Of a stretch of DNA of 64,000 nt, positions 55,524-64,000 are shown in pieces. Numbering within the stretch: position 1 is the first letter of the stretch; each line of letters starts with the position of its first letter. The notes below the pieces were generated by a model that saw only the letters and a program-made list of their open reading frames with translations, was not told where the DNA came from and ran no database searches. The DNA comes from Dendrophyllia cribrosa (Eukaryota; Cnidaria; Anthozoa; Scleractinia; Dendrophylliidae): positions 19,676,521 to 19,740,520 of the forward strand of contig JAJLRJ010000013.1 in the NCBI GenBank assembly GCA_024195265.1, given 5' to 3'. Made by a program: the position numbers and the translations under genes.

Positions 55524-57490
55524 GCATATTCCCTATCCCCCCTCCAGAAAACTTTGAAATCTTGATGCTCTAAAACTCCATTTCTAGCGTTCTAAGACGA
55601 CAATTTCTGTCAAAAATTTTCGGTAAATTGATGGTCATTTTTGGTTTGTTGTCCATAAAAAAACGTGCGCGTTCAGACAAAAAACGCTTGGTAATCGATT
55701 TTATTTGATATTTATTGCATTCTTTTTTATCACTGCAACCTTGATTTCACCTGTATAAGGAGAATTTGACGAAATTTATTTTTGGGATCGTAAAATTGGG
55801 ATTAATTCCATCCCGACCGTGGCCTGTTAAGTGGGGATTCGTGGTAGCACTTGCTATAATCTAAGAAAAAAAATAATCAGTATCGTGTGCCCTCAAAACT
55901 TTTTTGTCAACCCTTTTTTTGTCTAACCGAAATATTGGGCAATATTATGCATATCAGTCAATTGAAACCCCGCCCCCCCCCCCCCCCCCCCCCCCCCCCG
56001 ACCCCCGGGACATAGCGGGAGATAGCCGGGATTTAACGTGGCCAATGCCGGGATTTAACGCACATTTAACGACGTGTTGGCCCCGGGGGCAGTGGAATTA
56101 ACAAAATGTCTGTGCGACCGGGGTCATTGAGCGGGGATTTAACATGAAGGACTAAGCGGCCGAACAGATCGGTCGCACAAGAATCAAGAATCATTACAAG
56201 AATCGTCATACTTTCAAGTATTGTTGGTTAAAAACGTCGACCGCATTCCTACGTAAGAGCGTCACTTCAAGAGTTATCAAGGTGACAAAAATGGAAGACC
56301 TCGCATCTCTGGAGAATCAAGAAGCGGGTCCAGGGTAATTTTTTAAGATATATAGATAGGCTGAACCTATAACAGCATCGCTCTCTGAACAGAAAGCCGA
56401 TAATAAACTTAACTGAGGTGAAAGGTCGGAAACACAAGAATTAAGATTGAAGACCGGGCTATTTTTCAATTTTAGCAATTCTCAAAAACAGACTTACGCG
56501 ACCGTCAGCACAGTACATTTAGACCGTACAAAAGTTCACAAAAACAACTTTTTCTCCGTCTAGATACTAGTACGACTAATTTCCAAACAAAATACATCTG
56601 TTGCTTATCAAAAATTGTCCGAGAAACTGATTTGGAAATCAAAATTGCAAAAATACACAAACATATTTGCATAAGGCGACGCGAGTGAAGTCTTGTTTTG
56701 TTTACATAAAATCGCTTTTCAATCTATGTAATGAATGAACAAGCACATAAAAATGGACAACACAATCTTCTTTCGAAAAATTTTATTCAAATCTTCATTA
56801 GTTTATGTTTAAAAGTAAAACACGTTCCATTTATAGCGCATCAAGGCAGAGCTGTCCTCGATGAAATTCAAGATAACAACACGACTTAATTTGAGCACGT
56901 TTCATAAACAGGTCTCCAAAACTTAAGATAACACAAAGAAAAAGTCAATCAAAAATTGATATCAACATAAATTCCCATCGAAAAATGTGATTTATTTTAC
57001 CTTTAAAGCACTGGACTGCTTGGAAATTCGTTAAAACTCCGCTTCTTCGGTTCTGAAATCCGTAATAAAAACAAGGCATCTCCTCGCATTGCTCCTGCAT
57101 TGATCATGTTGATAATATAAAGTTCCTCGAAGCAAGATTTTATCCCTGAAAGCTCTTCTTTTTCCACTAAAGCGGCTTCTGAGTATCCCTTAATTAGTAT
57201 CCCTGTCTTGAGTAGCAAAGCGCGAAAAAATGCAGGGAAATAACGACTTTACTGCTCCGCCTAACACTGCGAAAGATTCAACTTTTTTAAAAAGTGTTTA
57301 CCGAGCTGACGGCTGTGTAGCCGCGCGTGTGGTGTTAAACGCACATGTTTTGCGACGTCATACGCGCCCGCGAGCCAGCCTTGGGCGACACACATGTTGC
57401 AGACACGCGCCCGCGAAACATTCCGCTAGCCATGACCATGAAAAATGACGGGCTAGGTTCTATGAGTATGGGGCTGCGCAGCGAGTGCTC
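55524..57490. other. Region without a recognised gene
   Basis: AT-rich sequence interrupted by a poly-C run and a stretch (56000-56160) repeating CCGGGATTTAACG. Small open frames at 57003-57218 (minus) and 57230-57448 (plus) have no recognisable motif; I do not call them genes. Confidence 0.5.
55973..55999 (+). repeat. C homopolymer, 27 bases
   Basis: Uninterrupted C run after CCCCG, third long G/C homopolymer in the window. Confidence 0.95.
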
Positions 57491-57493
57491 CGC

Positions 57494-57547
57494 TATAATA
57501 TTCTGTCCTGGGTATTGTTATTCATGACATAATAAGGTACGGGGAAT
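57494..57547 (+). repeat. Left terminal direct repeat of the + strand DIRS element
   Basis: TATAATATTCTGTCCTGGGT ... AATAAGGTACGGGGAAT, repeated in direct orientation at 62075-62131 with only a 3-base insertion. Direct repeats at the outer ends suggest Ngaro/PAT-like split direct repeats rather than DIRS1 inverted repeats. Confidence 0.85.
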
Positions 57548-57797
57548 AGCACAATATGTGCGATACGAAGTTTAGCATATATTTGTATTCTGTGCGTTTC
57601 GGAATCCGACACATGTGTTGGGGGTTTTCACGGGTGTTTCTATGTTAGTTATGCTATGTGGTCTCCTGGGTGTTCTGTATAGAAGTATTTAAGCAAGTGT
57701 TGGATGTATATTCTGTCTCTCGGCGTGTTACCAGCACTGGTTCGTTAATTTTTTTTACATACTAAGTTTATATATTCTCTTTTTTCTGTTTTTCAGT

Positions 57798-57882
57798 GCT
57801 GGGACTTCGGCCACTTGTTCCGTAACTGTCCTCGTAACTTTGCCACCTCTGCATCTTCGGGGCAGGCGCCAAGCCGGGGATG
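57798..57882 (+). other. Zinc-knuckle exon-like segment of the DIRS element
   Basis: TTTTTCTGTTTTTCAG is followed by CWDFGHLFRNCPRNFATS, a CCHC knuckle (C-x4-H-x4-C with the first Cys presumably in an upstream exon), ending in TGA. The minus-strand copy has the same arrangement at 50352 (TTTTTATAG before CAEFGHL), so the acceptor is conserved. Confidence 0.6.
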
Positions 57883-57925
57883 ACTAGCGGCTGAAAGTTC
57901 CACTGCCGAGGTTGACGTTGACATT

Positions 57926-59905
57926 GTGGTAGCAGATGAGTACCTCTTATTATCTGATTATTTAAGTAGTGGGGTCGAGTTGGTGGAAGGCTCCACTGGC
58001 GTGAAAGGCCGCCTTAAACAGTGTTTCAGTTATTGGGAGTCAACCATCGGCGCTTCGCGGTTTATCCTAGACATTATTTCGAAAGGTTATAAGTTACCTT
58101 TTGTAAGATTTCCGGATTCGTGTTATATAAGGAACAATCGTTCTGCCGAAATTCATTCCCAGTTTGTCGAGGACGCTATCTCTAAATTGTTGCTTAGCGA
58201 TTGCATTCAGGAGCATTCAGAGCCACCTTTTTGTGTCAACCCGTTATCCGTCGCTGAAGGGAAAAAGCTCAGACTGGTCATTGACCTCAGGCATGTGAAC
58301 CCTTGCCTTTTCAAGCATTCTTTTAGGTACGAAGATTTGAATTGCCTCTCCAAAGTTTTCGAGCAGAACTACTGGTTCTTTACGTGGGATCTCGAATCTG
58401 GGTATCATCACGTTGAGATTTTTTCGGATCATCAGAAATTTTTGGGGTTTTCCTGGCCCTTTGGTGACAAAGTGCGATTTTTCTCTTTCAAGGTCCTGCC
58501 TTTTGGATTAAGTTCTGCGTGTTTTTGTTTTACCAAACTGATGCGTCCTTTGGTCAAGCGTTGGCGGTCCATGAGCCATCGTTGTTTCGTTTACTTAGAC
58601 GATGGTATCTCTGGGCACCCTGAGAGAGTGTCGGCAGCTGCGGCTAGTTTGCTGCACCAGAAAGATTTGGCTTTTAGTGGTTTAAAAATCAACAGGGAGA
58701 AGTCAGCGTTGGAGCCTATGCAAGTCGGTCAGTGGTTGGGCTTCATTATTGACACCATTCGGATGCAGTTTCGAGTTCCTTCCGGGAAAATTGCCAAGCT
58801 GAAAAGTAGCCTTGGAGCTTTGATTTCGTCGGGCAGCGCCACTTTTAGAGAGCTTGCTAGAGTGGCCGGCTTTATCAACTCTTTGCATTTAGCCGTCGGT
58901 CCTATTGCCAGTTTATTCACTAGACAGATTCATTCAACTATTCAAGCTCGGTCTCGATGGGATTGTTCATTTCCTATCTCCGTCCCTTTGTCAGAAGAGT
59001 TGCGTTTTTGATTTGCTAACATTGAAGCCTTTAACGGATATGCGATTCAACCTAAATTTTCCCCGGGTGCGGTTATTTTCTGTGATGCTAGCGACTACGC
59101 TTTTGGTGGATTTCAATGTAAATTGAACAATCAGCCTGTCAGCGGTATGTTTAGTCCATTTGAGAGTCAGCAAAGTTCGACGTTTCGTGAGCTTAAGGCC
59201 ATTTTCTACGTTCTACTAGCGAATGTATCGTCGCTAAGGCACAAGAAAGTTAAAGTATTTACGGACAACGAGAATGCTTCTAGGATCGTTTCGGTTGGCA
59301 GCTCCAAGCATCATCTTCAGTCTTTAGCAAATTGATATTTTCCAACTGTGTTTAGAGAATGACATTCAGATAGATGCTCAGTGGATTCCTCGCGAGGCCA
59401 ATGTCAGAGCTGATCTTCTAAGTCGTTTCGTGGACAAGGACGATTGGTCCTTAAGCACAGAAGTTTTCGCTCAATTAGATAGCAAATGGGGTCCTCATAC
59501 TGTAGATCGGTTCGCTTCTCATTACAACGCTCAAGTGAGGAAGTTTAATTCTAAGCTCCTTTCCCCGGGTTGTGCTGCGGTCGACGGCTTATCACAGGAT
59601 TGGCAGGGAGAGAACAATTGGCTATGCCCACCTGTCTCATTGGTTGCGGATGTGATTAAGCATGCAAGTGCCTGTAGCTCGGTCGGTACCCTTATCGTTC
59701 CTGAATGGCCGTCTGCCTTCTTCTGGCCATTGCTTAAGCCTCGCCCTTCCAAATTTGCTTCTTTTATTGTTGATGTTGTACGCTTGCCAATGAGGACTGA
59801 TTTGATTGTTCCCGGTCCTGGTCAGAACGTTTTTTACAGGGACAAGCCGTCTGTTTTCTTCGGTTGTCCAAACTTCTGCATGCTGGCACTTCGCATAGAT
59901 TTCAG
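57926..59905 (+). pseudogene. DIRS pol: RT, RNase H and C-terminal domain
   Basis: Copies element RNA. The RT (57926-59011, 361 residues) has GCITEH-like DCIQEHSEPPFCVNPLSVAE, KLRLVIDLRHVNPCLFKHSF, FFTWDLESGYHHVEIFSDHQ and catalytic FVYLDDG at about residue 222. TGA at 59009 replaces a Trp codon; reading on gives RNase H with VIFCDASDYAFGGF, STFRELKAIFYVLLANV and VKVFTDNENASRIVSVGS. A single-base shift near 59330 leads to IDAQWIPREANVRADLLSRF and WGPHTVDRFASHYNAQ, RKFNSK, NNWLCPPVSL, LIVPEWPSAFFWPLLK. It ends LALRIDFR at a GTTAGT donor-like site (59906). I take the end at that site rather than the longer open frame to 59996. Confidence 0.88.
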
Positions 59906-60534
59906 GTTAGTTTTCTCCGAAGCCGTTCATTTAAGTTATGCTGGGCATTTCATCCCGTATCTGTTTGTGATTGTTATTTCCTATTTATTCGGTTAGTTTT
60001 GGTACCCCCCTACTACGCGTAGTTTGACATTCGGAGTACCTGGCGCTGTGTCTGGCTCGCGAGCAGCTGGTGTGGGCTGCGGTTACCGAGCGGTGTACTT
60101 AGCGAAGTTTGATTTTTTTTGCCCGTGTGCAGCCTGTGTTTTCTGCGTTTACCGGGTGGTGTGTTTAGTGAAGTTTGATTCTTTGACCCGTGAGCAGCCT
60201 GTGTTTTCTGCGGTTACCGGGCGATGTGCATGTGTTTTTTGCTGCGTGTATTCAGTTGGCAGTCAAGTGCCCATATGTTTGAGTATCAGTAGTGTACCCT
60301 TGAGTTCTCATTTCGTATCATGTTAGTCTTACCTGATCATATTGTACTTCTTTGTGGCTGGCCTGCGGCAAGCAGTCCCCTATTACACATTTCGTGTGTA
60401 GTGTTTGATTGCGCAGGCATAAGTATATTGCCCTATGAATTTCGGGTGCATTTTGCTTGTGGCCTCCCTACAGCAACCATGTCAAGTTTATTTCTCACAG
60501 TGTATTTCTTTGTTTTATTTAAGATCTCCTGCAG
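59906..60534 (+). other. Putative intron or spacer between DIRS pol and recombinase
   Basis: Begins GTTAGT and ends TCTCCTGCAG, with no conserved coding inside. The minus-strand copy has GTGAGT and TTCTTTCAG at the homologous places. The reading phases of the flanking exons do not match in either copy, so a simple pol-recombinase fusion by splicing is not shown. Confidence 0.45.
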
Positions 60535-61539
60535 TTCGGGGGGTTCGCGACGAATATTGAAGACGTGTCGCTGCAGCCTTTGGTTCCGTAGCTGATTGAC
60601 CTTTTGTTGGGTTCCAGTGCAGCTAATACTGTTCAGAAGTACAGTCAAGGATGGCAAAAGTGGAAGACTTGGGCGCAATCCAAACTGGGAGTTCCTTTTC
60701 TTCCTGCTGTTCCATTGCAGGTGGCTCTTTACTTAACCGAGCTCGTACAGCACGCAGTGCGCAAGGGCCATTCCGTTTCCGTTATTGATTCTGCCGCCTA
60801 CAATATTCGCTGGGGTCACCGACTAGCAGGGTTGGACTCACCAACTGACCACCCTCTGGTGAAGAGCGTTGTTGAAGGTGCAAAAAGAAAATTGGTAAGA
60901 CCTGTGCAGCCGAAGCTTCCATTATCTCACGATATTGTTGCTGACATTACCATGAGCTTGAACTCTGCCTCCCTTTCTTTAGCAGACATTCGTTTTTTGT
61001 TTATTTTGTTAGTTGGTTATGCAGGAGTTTTTCGTATAAATGAAATATTAAGTATTAGAGTGAAAGATGTCTCCATTTTTGATGATTTTATGAAGATTAG
61101 TCTGGCTTGCCGCAAGAACGACCAGTACAGGGATGGGCATATTTCAGTTATTGCTAGGTCTCGTAAGCCCACATGTCCGGTAGGGATTACCGAGAGATTG
61201 TTGTCTCTGCTGCCAGATTCCATGGACTCTAGTGGTCCTATAGTGCGCAGAATTGTTTGTGCCAAGCGTTCGAAAGAAAAATTCCACGAATCCTTAGGGA
61301 TAAGCTATTCTACCGCATATAGCGCTTTTAGATCATATATTTCGCCTTTTGTTTCTGATGAAAGTTTATATGGCACCCATAGTATTAGAATTGGCGGCGC
61401 GAATGATCCTGGTTTCAAGTCTCTGGATTCTACTCTTAAGGATAGGCATGCCGGTTGGAAAAATCCCAAGTCTAAGCATCGCTATCTAGAAGCTGTTCCC
61501 AACGATCTTATTCAGATAACCAGATCTATGAATATTTAG
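60535..61539 (+). pseudogene. DIRS tyrosine recombinase
   Basis: Joins circular element DNA into the genome. The frame opens at 60535 (FGGFATNIEDVSLQPLVP), meets TAG at 60589, then runs 311 codons from LLGSSAANTVQKYSQGWQKW. Catalytic set: first Arg in FRINEIL, HxxR as THSIRIGGAND, HAGW, and the nucleophile Tyr in KSKHRYLEA. The minus-strand copy has a Gly codon where this one has TAG, so it is probably a point mutation; an internal start might still give a nearly full recombinase. Confidence 0.88.
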
Positions 61540-62074
61540 TTTATTTCTTTTTGTAAGGGTCGAGTAGGATGGCCCAGCGAGTCGTAGCCTTGGTTCTTAC
61601 TCAGATTTCCTGCGCTCTATTGTCATGACGAGGGCAGGTTTTTTCCGACCTCCGAGCTTCTGCTGCGGCAGTTGTGTGCTTGGCTCGCTTAGGTTTTTTC
61701 TTAAGCTTTCGCTTGTCTGTGAGAGAATTTCAGTTTGTTTGTGCTTGAAGTTGTTAATAAACAGTGCTGGTTACCCGCGGCACACCATGATTCTCCAGAT
61801 ATTGTTGTGTGTCTTGTTCTTGGACGGGAGGGGAGGGGAGGGGAGAATAGCACAGAATCAATCTGACCTGGGACAAGCCCAAGACAGACTGAATTGAATG
61901 TTGGGTAATTTTGAACCCGACTTACTCGCCCGGGTGGGAGGGTGGGTCGCCAAACGCCCTTCGTCTCGGACAAAGTGGAGTGAAAGGGACAAAGCATGCC
62001 AGTGATTTCTATTATATATACTCATTAATTAATCCCCAGGGATCATATTTACAATTCAGATGGAATGTGAATAG

Positions 62075-62131
62075 TATAATATTCTGTCCTGGGTATTGTT
62101 ATTCATGACATTATAATAAGGTACGGGGAAT
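62075..62131 (+). repeat. Right direct repeat of the + strand DIRS element
   Basis: Partner of 57494-57547. Confidence 0.85.
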
Positions 62132-62399
62132 CAATCTGACCATCTCCCCAAGCTACCATGCCATACGCCATTGTATGAGGACCCAATCACCCCCACAGCG
62201 CTCTCGAAATCCATGCTCTCTCCCAAACCTTATCCTAACCCTCCAAATAATCCTACGTGTAATATTCTTGAGATTCTACTTCATTTTTACTTCTTACTAT
62301 TGCCAATTTAACACTCCTAACGATTCTCGAGATTTCTTTTAAATTCTAAAGTTATTATACATATATACATTTTTGTTGTTGTTTTATAAGGCACTCAGC

Positions 62400-63060
62400 C
62401 TAGAGAGCACTCAGCCTAGGGTTAACCAATTCTTTCAACTTGATGAAGTGCAAGGCTGTGTCGCTTCTGTTCCAGCGAACATGATCCATAATTTTATGGA
62501 GGTTTACTCCTGCCAGGGCCATTGAGATCGCTGCACCACTGCGGAAACCATGAAGCGTGAAATGTCCACTTGTTAGTTGTTGGCGTAAGGCTACGACATT
62601 CAGCCTGGACTGGGCAGCCTGTGAGGTCAGGCATAGGGGAGATACTTTTCCTGTCTTTGTTAGAGAGCAAAAAAGTATCCCGAACCAAGCCCTATATCCC
62701 CAGAAGGCCACAAATCCGAACATACAGCTCTAGACCACCTACAGGACACACCAGCTTATTAGCGCCCCTCTTGAAAGCGAAGACGTTCCTGTCTCCCGAC
62801 CTCAACGTTTTGGTCCAGACATGGCTGGACAGGAATCCCGAGTTATCCGGAAAACGCAAGATATCTCTAGTCTTCGATCAACTGTAAGAGATCAGCCGAC
62901 GGATATCCTGCAAAGAATAACGCCTTGAATACTGCCTGGTCTCTTGCCAAAACAATGATTTCAAAAGGTTCTTAAGATGAGCTCCGCAAGAGCCGGGTTT
63001 CAATGTGCCGTGCTATCACGGCAAGATCAGCAAGGAGAACTGATTCCGCCTGACAAGGGA
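62400..63060 (-). pseudogene. Tyrosine recombinase remnant of a third DIRS-type element
   Basis: From about 62850 down on the minus strand: LRSGDRNVFAFKRGANKLVC, PVGGLELYV, then, after frame changes, HFTLHGFRSGAAISMALAGV (HxxR box), IMDHVRWNRSDTALHFIKLK and a stop near 62400. The usual nucleophile Tyr in ALHYIKL is His here, so it is inactive. It is clearly different in sequence from the two other recombinases, hence another lineage. Confidence 0.75.
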
Positions 63061-63099
63061 CAATCCTTGCCTTTAACTATTGTTCTTTATATCTGCCAG

Positions 63100-64000
63100 G
63101 TAGTTTTTTACTGTTCTACAAGCCACCAGGTTACCTAGTCCTAGAAGAGGCTGCCATTCCGAAACCCTACCATGTGTGGCAAAAAATGGCTCGCAATTTC
63201 CCTATTAATTAAGGCGTCCACTGTTCCAAACGCAACGCGCTTGGGACAATTACATGTGCGCCCTGAGCTTGGAGTTTGCGCAGGGCTCACACATTCCGGC
63301 AAATGAACGTGAGTTTTCCCATTTCGGTCCTTTCATAACAGAAAGGCTATGACATCTGAGGGTAGGGCGGGCGCCAAAGACTTTGGGGATGATAAACTAG
63401 ACAAGAAACTTGTGAGCTCCCTCTCTTTTGTTTGGCATAACGCGAGGGACTACGTTGCTTTGAGTTGCTCAAACCGCTCACCAAACAGTCCCTCATTAAT
63501 CTCAACTTTACCACAGGGATCTAGGACAAAAACATACCTCCTTGCGTATCCACATCGTTGACAGAAACAGAAATTTTCATCATTTGCATATGCGCCGACT
63601 GAATTGCAAAATATCTACTTTATGACGTATGCAACCAAGGATTTTCTCTGCCGACGGGTGATGGCTTTAGATCAAATTCATGGCATCTGGATTTGTATGG
63701 AGGCCACCAGCAATGAACTTATCAGGGTCCCTTTACCTTATCGTCCCCAACTGTGGCACAACGTCCGACATCAATACGTCTCTCCAATCCACATTCAACT
63801 CTCGTTTTCCCTCCCAGTCGGAAACTCCATCTACATTAACCCACGATTGGGAAGTTCTGGGTTGCAAAACATGACTTGCTCGACGAACCCTTCAAGCCCA
63901 CTTCCCTTTCCGTTTTCCACTCCACTAATTTGCAGTCTTAATTTTGGTTGAATCTAGGAGAGGGAAACGGAAGTAATGAGAACTCCTTAAGCAAAGGACA
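63100..64000. other. No recognised feature
   Basis: The end of the window has short open frames on the + strand (63349-63561, 63604-63951) without recognisable motifs. It could be the degraded upstream part of the third DIRS-type element, but I see no RT. Confidence 0.4.

Larger units (their letters stand above)
57494..62131 (+). mobile_element. DIRS-order (Ngaro/PAT-like) tyrosine-recombinase retrotransposon
   Basis: Between the direct repeats: leader, zinc-knuckle exon, RT-RNase H-C-terminal pol, spacer and a tyrosine recombinase, all on the + strand. No Dam-type methyltransferase domain is seen, and no gag apart from the zinc knuckle. Lesions are few: TGA near 59009, one shift near 59330, TAG near 60589. 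The 3' region (61540-62131) is non-coding; GAATCAATCTGACC occurs at about 61854 and 62128 and may be part of the second repeat pair. Confidence 0.85.

Noticed and set aside
59906..60326. Open frames between DIRS pol and recombinase
   Set aside because: No similarity between the two DIRS copies in this interval, and it is bounded by splice-like sites.
63349..63951. Small + strand frames at the window end
   Set aside because: No recognisable motif and no gene context; probably chance.

Overview
The window is eukaryotic and most likely comes from an anthozoan cnidarian, probably a stony coral or a close hexacoral. Genes are split by GT-AG introns, intergenic and intronic DNA is packed with fold-back and TIR elements, and there is a NACHT-LRR gene of the expanded invertebrate kind. 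I cannot name the species from sequence alone. No bacterial operons, rRNA or tRNA genes were recognised.

Two ordinary host genes occupy the first 26 kb, both on the + strand. From 870 to 16817 lie twelve exons of a class IA phosphoinositide 3-kinase regulatory subunit (nSH2, inter-SH2 coiled coil, cSH2); the gene's 5' end is outside the window. From 20563 to 25252 lies a complete ten-exon calreticulin gene with signal peptide, P-domain repeats, acidic tail and KDEL terminus. About 115 bases upstream is a perfect ER-stress response element (CCAAT-N9-CCACG) plus a near-perfect inverted one. The introns hold tandem minisatellites, one family being shared by both genes.

From 25.7 to 32.9 kb there are only transposon remains and a broken HTH/coiled-coil ORF interrupted by a 715-bp TIR element that itself carries an exon-like zinc-finger segment. 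At 33057-35956 (minus) is the most unusual gene: a four-transmembrane, large-pore-channel-like N-terminus fused to a NACHT ATPase and leucine-rich repeats, as if a connexin/LRRC8-type pore were joined to an NLR immune sensor. As assembled it carries three small frameshifts.

From 37 kb to the end the window is almost all retroelement: a broken hAT transposase; a near-complete L1/Tx1-like LINE with 15-bp target duplications (38197-43908); a minus-strand DIRS-type tyrosine-recombinase retrotransposon (44259-50360) containing a MITE-in-MITE nest and a translocated, inverted RNase H segment; a complete Gypsy LTR element with 161-bp LTRs and a 4-bp target duplication (50904-55519); a second, better preserved DIRS-type element on the + strand (57494-62131); and the recombinase remnant of a third. 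Comparing the two DIRS copies shows splice-site-like signals at homologous places. Several retroelement ORFs and the NLR gene break by single-base changes, often in homopolymers, so some pseudogene calls may be assembly indels.
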